In this document: one piece after another, positions 25,332 to 32,830 of the stretch | How the letters are laid out: every line of letters begins with the position of its first letter | How positions within the stretch are numbered: the stretch's first letter is position 1 | Assembly (NCBI GenBank): GCA_942491555.1 | Contig: CALOBN010000005.1 | Span: 310,001-374,000, forward strand | From: Marinihelvus sp942491555 | Lineage (GTDB): Bacteria > Pseudomonadota > Gammaproteobacteria > Xanthomonadales > SZUA-36 | Direction: 5' to 3' | Length of the DNA stretch: 64,000 bases | Program-made: the position numbers and the translations under genes | The notes under the pieces: model-generated | Database searches by the model: none | Seen by the model: only the letters and a program-made list of their open reading frames with translations | What the model was told of the DNA's origin: nothing

Positions 25332-26573
25332 TCAGAAAGCCCGAATAATCAGTGATGTGTTGATGCCGCCAAAGGCAAAATTGTTACTCATGACCACGTC
25401 CATTGAGACGGCGCGGCCCGGGTCCTCTCCGCCGGATGGCAGCACATAGTCAAGGTCGGCACATTCGGGATCAACCGTTACCAGGTTGTGGTTGGGAGCA
25501 ATCCAGCCGTCACGCAGCATCTCCAGGCTCAGCCAGGCCTCCAGGGCCCCGCATGCGCCAAGCGTGTGACCAAAATACCCTTTCAATGAGGCGGTTGGCA
25601 CGCCCGCCCCAAAAACGTCATGCGTTGCATGACTTTCCGCGATGTCGCCTGCGGTGGTCGCTGTGCCATGTGCATTGATATAGCCCACATCGCCTGCGGA
25701 CATGCCGGCGCTTTCAAGAGCATCACGCATGACGCGGGACATGGATTCGCGATTAGGGCGTGTCACATGATCCCCGTCCGAATTGGTCGCATAGCCAACC
25801 AGTTCAGCAAGAATCGGTGCGCCGCGTTCCAGGGCATGGTCAAGGGATTCCAGGACCAGCGTTGTTGCGCCCTCACCGACCACCAGTCCGTCGCGGTCGA
25901 TATCAAAAGGTCGCGGGGTCAATTCCGGGTGTTCGTTGTTGGTGCTGGTGGCATACAGAATATCGAATACGCCCGCATGCGTCGGGCAAAGCTCCTCGCA
26001 GCCCCCGGCCAGCATGACGTCCTGTAAGCCGTGGCGGATCGTCTCCCAGGCATAGCCGATACCCTGGCTGCCTGCCGTACAGGCGCTGTTGGTAGGAATA
26101 ACGCGCCCTTTCAAGCCGAAAAAAATACCAATATTGGCCGCTGCCGTGTGGCCCATCAGGCGCATATAACTGGTCGCGTTTACCTTGCGTGTTGTATCGC
26201 TGACCAGGATATGTGCCATCTCAATCAAAGCTGCAGAGCTGCCGGATGAGGAGCCATAGGACACCCCGGTGCGCCCGGATGTTAGTACCGGGTCGTTCAG
26301 AAGGCCGGCGTTTTCCAGCGCTATTTCCGCCGACCGCACCGCGAACTGGGCGTTGCGTCCCATGGTCCGGATGCGTTTGCGGGTGTAGTGGGGCGGGAGC
26401 TCGAAATTGGGAACCGGCGCGCCGAGATGGCTTTTCAGACCGCGAATTTTCGCCCAGTCGTCCATGCGCCGGACACTGCTACGGCCCTGTTGCAGCCCGG
26501 CCCGAATGGTCTGCCAGTCATTACCCAGTCCGGTAAAGCCGGCAGCGCCCGTGATCACGACGCGTCGCGTCAT
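25332..26573 (-). CDS. Beta-ketoacyl-ACP synthase of an aryl-polyene pathway
   Basis: This 413-residue ketosynthase has the complete catalytic triad Cys165 (TNSACTAGS), His302 (NAHGTAT) and His336 (YFGHTLGACG). It extends the polyene chain by decarboxylative condensation. The ATG overlaps the stop of the ketoreductase gene (ATGA), which decides the start, although the frame is open 65 codons further. It is last in the minus-strand set from 30728, facing the phosphopantetheinyl transferase. It is closer in length and motifs to FabF-type than to FabH. Confidence 0.9.
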   Translation of the reverse strand: MTRRVVITGAAGFTGLGNDWQTIRAGLQQGRSSVRRMDDWAKIRGLKSHLGAPVPNFELPPHYTRKRIRTMGRNAQFAVRSAEIALENAGLLNDPVLTSGRTGVSYGSSSGSSAALIEMAHILVSDTTRKVNATSYMRLMGHTAAANIGIFFGLKGRVIPTNSACTAGSQGIGYAWETIRHGLQDVMLAGGCEELCPTHAGVFDILYATSTNNEHPELTPRPFDIDRDGLVVGEGATTLVLESLDHALERGAPILAELVGYATNSDGDHVTRPNRESMSRVMRDALESAGMSAGDVGYINAHGTATTAGDIAESHATHDVFGAGVPTASLKGYFGHTLGACGALEAWLSLEMLRDGWIAPNHNLVTVDPECADLDYVLPSGGEDPGRAVSMDVVMSNNFAFGGINTSLIIRAF

Positions 26574-27313
26574 GCCATACCGCCGTTGACTGACAGGACC
26601 TGGCGCGTGATGTACGCCGCCTCCGGGCTCAGCAAAAACCGTACGGCGGCAGCGACCTCGGCAGGCGCACCCATGCGGCCGGCAGGAATATGCTCCAGCA
26701 TCCGTTGCCGGATATCCTCGGGCATGTCGCTGATCATGTCGGTTTCTATAAGACCGGGGGCCACACAATTGACCGTAATACGCCGGCTTGCCAGTTCCAC
26801 GGCCAGGGCCTTGCTGGCCCCGATGATGCCGGCCTTGGAGGCGCTGTAATTGACCTGGCCACGGTTGCCAACGATCCCTGATACCGACGAGAGGGTAACG
26901 ATACGCGCCGCCTGACGACGACGCACCAGGGGCATGATGAGCGGGTGTAACACGTTGTAAAAGCCATTCAGATTGGTGTCGATGACCTGATCCCAGTCTT
27001 CACCCTGGAGCGCGGGAAACGCGCCGTCGCGGGCAATGCCCGAGTTGAGTACCACGCCGTAGTAAACGCCGTGGTCGGCCAGATCTGCCTCGAGCGCGGC
27101 CCGCGTCGCCTCGCGATCACTAACATCAAATTGCAGTATGCGGGGGGTGGCACCTGCCGCGCGCGCATCTTCAGTGGCGGATTCGGCCTGATCGCGGCGG
27201 CTGCGGCAGTGGATCACCGGGTCGTAGCCATGCGCAGCAAGGTCTAGCGCAATGGCGCGGCCTATGCCACGGCTGGAGCCGGTGACGAGGACGGCAGGTC
27301 GGGAATCATTCAT
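26570..27313 (-). CDS. 3-Oxoacyl-ACP reductase (FabG-like SDR)
   Basis: This 247-residue SDR has TGSSRGIGRA (cofactor loop), Ser142-143 and the catalytic Tyr156/Lys160 in VNYSASKAG. It would reduce the 3-keto group made by the ketosynthase. The ATG at 27313 follows GAGGAG in the preceding gene and overlaps that gene's end by 8 bp. Its own stop overlaps the ketosynthase start. The C-terminal part includes the usual PGLIETDM motif. Confidence 0.9.
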   Translation of the reverse strand: MNDSRPAVLVTGSSRGIGRAIALDLAAHGYDPVIHCRSRRDQAESATEDARAAGATPRILQFDVSDREATRAALEADLADHGVYYGVVLNSGIARDGAFPALQGEDWDQVIDTNLNGFYNVLHPLIMPLVRRRQAARIVTLSSVSGIVGNRGQVNYSASKAGIIGASKALAVELASRRITVNCVAPGLIETDMISDMPEDIRQRMLEHIPAGRMGAPAEVAAAVRFLLSPEAAYITRQVLSVNGGMA

Positions 27314-27761
27314 GCTCTGGGGCGCTCCTCGGTGGTGCAAAAACGGTTAGCGTGCAGCTGATCTCATGGCCTGCATAACGCGTGGCGCAATGGTACGCAC
27401 CCATGCCATTGTCGTCGACGAATCCGGTTTGCGCACACAGGGTCAGCGTGGTGCCAACAGGTATGTGACTGACCGGACACATCAGCTTGCGGGTGCCCAG
27501 CAAGAAGCCCCGGGCCGGTGGCTGGCCGGTCTCGCGGGACTTGAGACCGCCAATTGCGGCAGCGGTCTGGGCAAAAAACTCCAGCAGCGCCCATGTTGGC
27601 AGCCCACGACCCGGTTCCAGCAGGGGGCAGTTGGGCGCTATCGTGACCTGGGTTCGCGCCTGTGTACTGTCGCCATCGATCAGGCGGTCTGGCAGCAGCA
27701 TGGGAGGACGGTGAGGGACCAGGTCCTGCAGCGACAGCTTATCTGTTGTCTGGTTTGTCAT
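27306..27761 (-). CDS. Hotdog-fold 3-hydroxyacyl-ACP dehydratase
   Basis: This 151-residue FabZ/ApeP-like hotdog protein shows LVPHRPPMLLPDRLI near the N-terminus, the usual dehydratase catalytic-His strand, then LEFFAQTAAAIGGLK and FLLGTRKLM. It would remove water to make the conjugated double bonds. The ATG at 27761 is preceded by GGGAGA. The ketoreductase begins inside its 3' end. Confidence 0.85.
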   Translation of the reverse strand: MTNQTTDKLSLQDLVPHRPPMLLPDRLIDGDSTQARTQVTIAPNCPLLEPGRGLPTWALLEFFAQTAAAIGGLKSRETGQPPARGFLLGTRKLMCPVSHIPVGTTLTLCAQTGFVDDNGMGAYHCATRYAGHEISCTLTVFAPPRSAPEHE

Positions 27762-27764
27762 CAC

Positions 27765-28529
27765 TTAGTCTCCCGTTACCCGTGGACCCTGACCCCGCAT
27801 GCGTTGCATCAGCAGAACCGGTGAGCGCCACAGCATTCGAGCCAGCAGTCTTACATGCATGCTGATCATGCGCAGGTTATCGCGCACATAGTGAAAGTGA
27901 GATACGCCGGCCCGTGGGTAAATCACGCGTGTTTCCAGAAAATGCAATGGCATGCCATCCCAGCAGGCATTCACCAGCAGCTCGGCATCAAAATCCATGC
28001 GTGCACCCGGGCGATGGCGCTGAATCACTGCCAGCGTCTCGCGCAGGGGGTAGACGCGAAAGCCGCACAGGGAATCACGGATCCCGGGCGTCCAGGTTTC
28101 CAGAAAGACCACGCCGTCGGTCAGCTTGCGGCCCCACACGCGGACCCAGGGTGCATCGGAACCAAAAACCGGCGTACCGCAGATCATTGTGTCCGGCCGG
28201 GTCGTGGCGGCATCCAGAAAGCGGGGAATATCAGCGGGCTCATGCTGGCCATCTGCGTCCATTTGCAGTGCATGGGTAAAGCCGCGCCCGGCTGCGTGGG
28301 CAAAACCGGCCATGACTGCGGCACCCTTGCCCTGGTTGACCGGCAAGGCCAGCAGTTCAAAGCCTGCGGATTGCGCTTCGCCCGCCAGCTGCCCGGCGGT
28401 CTCCCTGCTGCTTCCATCATCAACCACCAGGACCGGAACCCCGGCATTGAGCAAGCCCGGCAGACTGTCCCGCAGTTGCCGCAGGTGTTCAAAGTGCGGG
28501 ATCAGCAGTACCGGCCGAAAAGCACTCAC
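27765..28529 (-). CDS. Glycosyltransferase family 2
   Basis: This 254-residue GT-A enzyme shows VPVLVVDDGSSRETAG (nucleotide-sugar site), VNQGKGAAVMAGFAHA and LQMDADGQHEP (DxD metal site). The C-terminal part has amphipathic segments (NLRMISMHVRLLARMLWRSP) but no clear membrane spans, unlike dolichol-phosphate sugar synthases. It starts with GTG overlapping the preceding stop (GTGA). In aryl-polyene clusters GT2 proteins are thought to act on the head group or carrier lipid; its acceptor here is unknown. Confidence 0.85.
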   Translation of the reverse strand: MSAFRPVLLIPHFEHLRQLRDSLPGLLNAGVPVLVVDDGSSRETAGQLAGEAQSAGFELLALPVNQGKGAAVMAGFAHAAGRGFTHALQMDADGQHEPADIPRFLDAATTRPDTMICGTPVFGSDAPWVRVWGRKLTDGVVFLETWTPGIRDSLCGFRVYPLRETLAVIQRHRPGARMDFDAELLVNACWDGMPLHFLETRVIYPRAGVSHFHYVRDNLRMISMHVRLLARMLWRSPVLLMQRMRGQGPRVTGD

Positions 28530-28915
28530 TCGAAACTTACCCTGCCTGTCGCGCAGCGTTCCTGGTCCTGGTACCAGCTGAAATCCAGACGCGCGGTTTG
28601 TGCGTGCCGCTGCAATACCAGGCGCAGGCGTGCCGGTGGCAGCACCGGGTTCTGGAATTTCAGATTACTCACGCCTGTGACCGTGCGCAGATCCGGCCAG
28701 ATCCGCTCCGCCAGCTGCACAGCCCAGCGCAGCTGAACCACGCCGGGCAGGACGGGCTGGCCCGGAAAGTGTCCTGCAAGCCAGGGGCAGTCGGCCTCAA
28801 CATCCAGCTCCAGGTTCACCGTGCCTGGCGCTTGACTCACTGCGCTGGTGACCTGCGGCTCAGCAGGGCCAGCCGGCCATTGCTCCGGCAGGTAAGGCGG
28901 GGTTTGCTCAGCCAT
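28526..28915 (-). CDS. Second hotdog-fold dehydratase-like protein
   Basis: This 129-residue protein has the FabA/FabZ-type signature GHFPGQPVLPGVVQLRWAVQLA, with the catalytic-type His in GHF. The rest is beta-strand rich (LKFQNPVLPPARLRLVLQRH). It resembles the ApeI-like dehydratase that pairs with another dehydratase in aryl-polyene systems. Its ATG overlaps the membrane-protein gene by 8 bp, and its stop overlaps the GT2 start. Confidence 0.82.
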   Translation of the reverse strand: MAEQTPPYLPEQWPAGPAEPQVTSAVSQAPGTVNLELDVEADCPWLAGHFPGQPVLPGVVQLRWAVQLAERIWPDLRTVTGVSNLKFQNPVLPPARLRLVLQRHAQTARLDFSWYQDQERCATGRVSFE

Positions 28916-29501
28916 CAGTTTTTGCCTGTCGTGCGTGTTGACGCTTTACCCGTATGCGCAGCAGGTACTCGCCGGCAAAAAACAGTCCGATCAGTAAGTA
29001 CGAAATAAACCCGTTGTACAGCGTCCACCAGGCGAGTGGTGCATACAGCGCCGTCCAGGCTGCGATCAGGCCGTTGCAGATAAAAAAGCCACACCAGGCA
29101 ATGGTTACCCGGCGCAGGTAGTTTTGCGCCTCATCGGGGACCTCGCGGCCGGCCAGGCGCATGCCGCGTTCCGGCAGTGTCGGGGGATAAACCAGGCTGA
29201 GCGCGAACAGGACACAAAGGCCGAGGTTAATCAGAACGGGATAGGCCTTCAAAACCCGCGCATCGCCGGTGTAAAGGGATGCCGCGATGAACACGGCCAC
29301 CGCGAGCAGTAGCGCAACCACGTTGCCGGGTGCCTTGAGATACCCGCCGGCGGCAAGGCGGAGTGTCAACAGGAGTCCCAGGGCGATGGCAAGGACGCCG
29401 GGGCCGAAACGTTCCAGACCGAAGTAGATCGCGAAAGGATAAGCCAGCAGGGCCAGGACGCTAAAACCCCGGAGTACCATGCCCGCACTGACGCCTTCCA
29501 T
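28908..29501 (-). CDS. Membrane protein of aryl-polyene clusters (COG4648-like)
   Basis: This protein of about 197 residues has five or six membrane spans (FSVLALLAYPFAIYFGLERF, LAIALGLLLTLRLA, VVALLLAVAVFIAASLY, then ITIAWCGFFICNGLIAAWTAL-type segments). The central loop YPPTLPERGMRLAGREVPDEA is characteristic of a family found in these loci. The start at 29501 (MEGVSAGMVLRGF) or 29480 (MVLRGF) cannot be decided. The frame open to 29666 overlaps the ACP gene in another frame and is rejected. Function unknown, probably export or assembly. Confidence 0.72.
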   Translation of the reverse strand: MEGVSAGMVLRGFSVLALLAYPFAIYFGLERFGPGVLAIALGLLLTLRLAAGGYLKAPGNVVALLLAVAVFIAASLYTGDARVLKAYPVLINLGLCVLFALSLVYPPTLPERGMRLAGREVPDEAQNYLRRVTIAWCGFFICNGLIAAWTALYAPLAWWTLYNGFISYLLIGLFFAGEYLLRIRVKRQHARQAKTDG

Positions 29502-29559
29502 CCGGCCCGTCTGCCGGCCAGGCAAAGTCTGTTTGACACCGCGGGCCACGGCAGACCGT

Positions 29560-29805
29560 TCAGGCCATGGCGTGATCGACGAGATCCACCACGTCCTGCA
29601 CCGTGCGTACGGACTTAAACCGGTCCGGGGTGACGCGCCCGCCGGTGACATCGCGCATGTAAACAATCATGTCCACCGCATCGATGCTGTCGATGCCCAG
29701 GTCATCTGCCAGCAGCGCCCCGGGTTGAATCGAATCCGCGGGAATATCGAACTTATCGACCAGCAGATCGCGAACGTATTGAAAAGGGTTATCGGGCTTG
29801 TTCAA
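29560..29805 (-). CDS. Acyl carrier protein 1
   Basis: The protein is about 81 residues. Ser40 in DDLGIDSIDAVDM is the phosphopantetheine attachment site, followed by the usual acidic helix. The start is uncertain. TTG at 29805 gives MNKPDNPFQYVRDLLVDKF and normal ACP length; a second in-frame TTG at 29829 adds eight residues. A weak AGGGA lies about 11 bases before the first. It carries the growing chain for the ketosynthase/reductase/dehydratase set and would be primed by the phosphopantetheinyl transferase. Confidence 0.88.
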   Translation of the reverse strand: MNKPDNPFQYVRDLLVDKFDIPADSIQPGALLADDLGIDSIDAVDMIVYMRDVTGGRVTPDRFKSVRTVQDVVDLVDHAMA

Positions 29806-29891
29806 GTTGATTGTGTCCCTGTTAAACAATCACATTGCGGGCATTTCTCTGCGGCCCGTCCGGCAGGACCCGAAAGGTCCGCCACGGGTTC

Positions 29892-30728
29892 TTATTCTAA
29901 CGCCTCAATGAGCAGCATACTAAGTTCAGCGGTCAATTTTTGCGTGCCAAGCCGTTCTCCGGCAGTGCCGCTTGTCCAGTCTTCAGGGTTCATCATCGGC
30001 AGGGCCGTGAGCGTAAAGTGTCCGCGGCGTTCCGGCGCCCTGAGCCAGGGCTCACCTTTGCGCAATGCCGGCGGTGTGCAGCGAATACGCACCGGCAGCA
30101 GCGGGACACCTGCCCGCGCCGCAATCACCGCAGCGCCGCGACGAAAAACAGGTACCTGCTCCGGGCGTGCAGCCATCGGTGTGCGGGTGCCCTGGGGAAA
30201 CAGCAACAGGCAACGCCCCTCGCGGACACGCCTGGCACCCTCGCTCAGGATAAGCTCATTATCATCGTTGGGCAGGTAGCCTGCCGCGCGTACCGCAAAC
30301 ATCAACAGGGGGTTGCGCCAGTGCGCCGCCTTGACGACACAGTCCGCGCCGGGCAATAACCACATAAGGAAGACGGCATCAATCAGGGTGGGGTGGTTGG
30401 CCACGACAACCACGCCGCGCTTGTCCCGCAACGCTGCCGGCGGCAGCCCGAAAGACTCCCAGGACAGCACAAACAGGCCCATAAAACGGATAAACAGGCC
30501 AAACAGAAATGAAATGCTCTGCCGGGTCAGGCGTTCACGTCGCTCGCGACGGCGTATCAACAGCCAAAGCAGGGGAAAATAGAGCAGCCCGCACAGCAGC
30601 GCGCCAAGCCCAAACAGCAGGAAAGACAGCGCCGCCCACAAGCGCCGCCACAAACGCCCGACCGGACCGTCCAGAGGTTGCTTTCCGCCGCCTTCACGGT
30701 GGCTTGAGTTATCCTCGACATCCTTCAC
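29892..30728 (-). CDS. 1-Acylglycerol-3-phosphate acyltransferase-like (PlsC family)
   Basis: This protein of about 278 residues has an N-terminal membrane anchor (LWAALSFLLFGLGALLCGLLYFPLLWLL) and the PlsC motifs ANHPTLIDAVFLM (HX4D) and FPQGTRTPM. In aryl-polyene loci such acyltransferases are thought to move the finished polyene onto a glycerol or lipid head group. The GTG at 30728 is chosen for length; the frame is open further, but that stretch overlaps the divergent ketosynthase. It is the first gene of the minus-strand set. Confidence 0.78.
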   Translation of the reverse strand: MKDVEDNSSHREGGGKQPLDGPVGRLWRRLWAALSFLLFGLGALLCGLLYFPLLWLLIRRRERRERLTRQSISFLFGLFIRFMGLFVLSWESFGLPPAALRDKRGVVVVANHPTLIDAVFLMWLLPGADCVVKAAHWRNPLLMFAVRAAGYLPNDDNELILSEGARRVREGRCLLLFPQGTRTPMAARPEQVPVFRRGAAVIAARAGVPLLPVRIRCTPPALRKGEPWLRAPERRGHFTLTALPMMNPEDWTSGTAGERLGTQKLTAELSMLLIEALE

Positions 30729-30773
30729 AATATCAATCTGTTTACCCTCAACCGTCCTGTTTCGGAGACGACC

Positions 30774-31970
30774 ATTTCCCATTCTGCCATCGATTGCCGT
30801 GTAACGGCGTACACCCAGGTCAGTGCGGTTGGCCACGGGGTAAACGCCCTGAGTGATGCGCTCATCGGGCGCCGCAGTGGTTTGCGGCGTAATGATTACG
30901 CAGACTCGCAGGTTGATACCTGGATTGGCCGGGTGAACGGCGTTGCGGAGGTTGACTGGTCGGGCAGTGAGCACTGGGAGAGCCGCAACAACGCCCTGGT
31001 GAGGCTTGGTTTGGCGGCGGACGGTTTTTATGACCAGGTTGCCGATTGCCGCGAACGCTTCGGTGCACATCGTGTGGGTGTGGCGATCGGTACCAGTACC
31101 TCCAGCATCGGTCGCACAGAAGAGGCTTATGCGGCCGGGGGCGGGGTGGCCTTTCCCGGACCTTATCGTCAGCCAAATGTACATAATCCCCATTCTCCGG
31201 GCGCCTATGTTGCCCACCTGAGCGGCCTGACCGGCCCGCAAATGACGATTAGTACGGCCTGTGCATCCAGTGCGCGCGTGTTCGCCACGGGCTGGCGCTG
31301 GTTACAGGCAGGCCTGGTTGATGCGGTGCTGGTTGGTGGCATTGATTCTTTGTGCCACAGTGTTCTGGCGGGCTTTCAGTCCCTGGAGCTGACCTCACCT
31401 GATCCCTGCCGGCCATTTGATGCTCAACGCAACGGCATCAACCTTGGCGAGGCGGCCGGTTACGCGATTCTGACCCGCGCGGCGGACGCCCCGGCAGGCG
31501 CTGTGCGTCTGGCAGGCTACGGTGAAAGCTCTGATGCCTACCATATGTCCCAGCCTCCGCCGGGCGGTGAAGGCGCCCAGCGCTCCATGCGCGCGGCCCT
31601 GGAGCGTGCCGGGATTGATGGTGCTGAGCTCGGCTATGTAAACCTGCATGGTACGGCCAGCCAGGCGAACGATATGGCGGAGTCGCAAGCCCTCGCAACC
31701 CTGCTGCCGCCGCATATCTTCGTCTCCTCGACGAAAGGCTGGACCGGCCACACCCTGGGGGCCGCCGGTATCCTGGAGACGGTTATTACCCTGCAAGCGC
31801 TGGAGAGCGGTCACTTGCCCGGCACGCTCAATCTTGAGGAGCCCGATGCGGGCCTGGCTTTTCCTGTTGCGCAGCACAGTACGGAACGATCCGTGCAGCA
31901 TGCGATGACCAATTCATTCGGCTTTGGTGGCAACAATTGCAGCCTGGTGTTTTCGCTGGTGTCGTCATGA
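30774..31970 (+). CDS. Beta-ketoacyl-ACP synthase (second), probable ATT start
   Basis: This 398-residue ketosynthase has the complete triad Cys163 (STACASSARV), His292 (NLHGTAS) and His326 (GWTGHTLGAAG). The first ATG/GTG/TTG in frame that gives a family-like N-terminus is missing. TTG at 30882 would remove the strand VTAYTQVSAVGHGVNALSDA that all family members have. ATT at 30774 lies 6 bases after GGAG (30764-30767) and gives ISHSAIDCRVTAYTQVSAVG, so a rare ATT start is the best reading. It overlaps the next gene by 4 bp (ATGA) and probably pairs with the chain-length-factor-like protein that follows. Confidence 0.88.
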   Translation: MSHSAIDCRVTAYTQVSAVGHGVNALSDALIGRRSGLRRNDYADSQVDTWIGRVNGVAEVDWSGSEHWESRNNALVRLGLAADGFYDQVADCRERFGAHRVGVAIGTSTSSIGRTEEAYAAGGGVAFPGPYRQPNVHNPHSPGAYVAHLSGLTGPQMTISTACASSARVFATGWRWLQAGLVDAVLVGGIDSLCHSVLAGFQSLELTSPDPCRPFDAQRNGINLGEAAGYAILTRAADAPAGAVRLAGYGESSDAYHMSQPPPGGEGAQRSMRAALERAGIDGAELGYVNLHGTASQANDMAESQALATLLPPHIFVSSTKGWTGHTLGAAGILETVITLQALESGHLPGTLNLEEPDAGLAFPVAQHSTERSVQHAMTNSFGFGGNNCSLVFSLVSS

Positions 31971-32830
31971 AGGTGTGCATTGCCGGTATCGGCGCCTGGG
32001 GGCCCGGGTTCAGCAACTGGCCAGAGCTTGAGGCGTGGTTAAACGGTGGTGATCCGCCAGCTGAGCTGATAACGGCACGCCCTGCCCCGGACTGCATTCC
32101 TCCACGGGAACGCCGGCGTGCCCCCTTGTCGGTAAAGCTGGCCGTGGCGGTTGCCGACCAGGCCTGCAATATGGCCGGCGTGAGCCCGGAAGATGCAGTC
32201 TGCGTATTTGCCTCCGGCATGGGTGATATGGATATTACCGATTACATGTGTCGCACCCTGGCCAGCGATCAGCCACTGGTATCTCCCACGAAATTTCATA
32301 ACTCTGTTCACAATGCGCCGGTCGGCTACTGGTCAATCAGCCAGGGTGCACGGCGCAGCAGTAACGCCGTGGCCGGCTTCCTGGACACGATACCCATCAG
32401 CCTGCTGGAAGCGGCGACCCAATGCGTGACCGAACAGGTGCCGGTACTGTGGGCCAGCCAGGACATTGCTTCGCCGGAGCCGTTTCGCATGATTGCCGAC
32501 ATTCCCGATGCCTGTGCTTTTGCTCTGCTGCTTATGCCGGAGGCGGAGGGTAGTGCCTCAGCCACGCGGGACTTCGATCGTAACGCGGGCCCGGATTTAA
32601 ATCTGGGCCTGACCCTGCTTGAAGGGGCCTCACCCTGGCCGGAGCTTGGGACTGCTAAGCTTCGGTCTCTGTATGAACACAACCCGACAGCGCGCCTGTT
32701 GCCCCTGCTCGAAGTTCTGGCCGGTGTGCGTAACGGTCCACTGAAACTGCCGCTGGGCGAAGCGATGAGCCTGCAGTTGAACGCCAGCGCACACAACTCA
32801 TTGCATCCGGGAGAATCGAAGCCAGTATGA
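31967..32830 (+). CDS. Ketosynthase-like chain-length-factor partner (Ketoacyl-synt_2 type)
   Basis: This 287-residue protein resembles the N-terminal part of ketosynthases but lacks the active-site Cys. The corresponding region reads FHNSVHNAPVGYWSISQGARR. It is much shorter than a full ketosynthase. In type II systems such partners set chain length and form a heterodimer with the ketosynthase, here probably the preceding gene. The ATG overlaps the preceding stop, and its own stop overlaps the next ATG, so all three are coupled. ApeC-like is the closest label. Confidence 0.8.
   Translation: MKVCIAGIGAWGPGFSNWPELEAWLNGGDPPAELITARPAPDCIPPRERRRAPLSVKLAVAVADQACNMAGVSPEDAVCVFASGMGDMDITDYMCRTLASDQPLVSPTKFHNSVHNAPVGYWSISQGARRSSNAVAGFLDTIPISLLEAATQCVTEQVPVLWASQDIASPEPFRMIADIPDACAFALLLMPEAEGSASATRDFDRNAGPDLNLGLTLLEGASPWPELGTAKLRSLYEHNPTARLLPLLEVLAGVRNGPLKLPLGEAMSLQLNASAHNSLHPGESKPV

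Noticed and set aside
29502..29666. Longer N-terminus of the membrane protein at 28908-29501
   Set aside because: The extension overlaps the ACP gene in another frame and has no family similarity.
30782..31241. Minus-strand frame extending the acyltransferase upstream through the ketosynthase
   Set aside because: The extension overlaps the divergent ketosynthase, which has full family motifs. The acyltransferase start was set at 30728.
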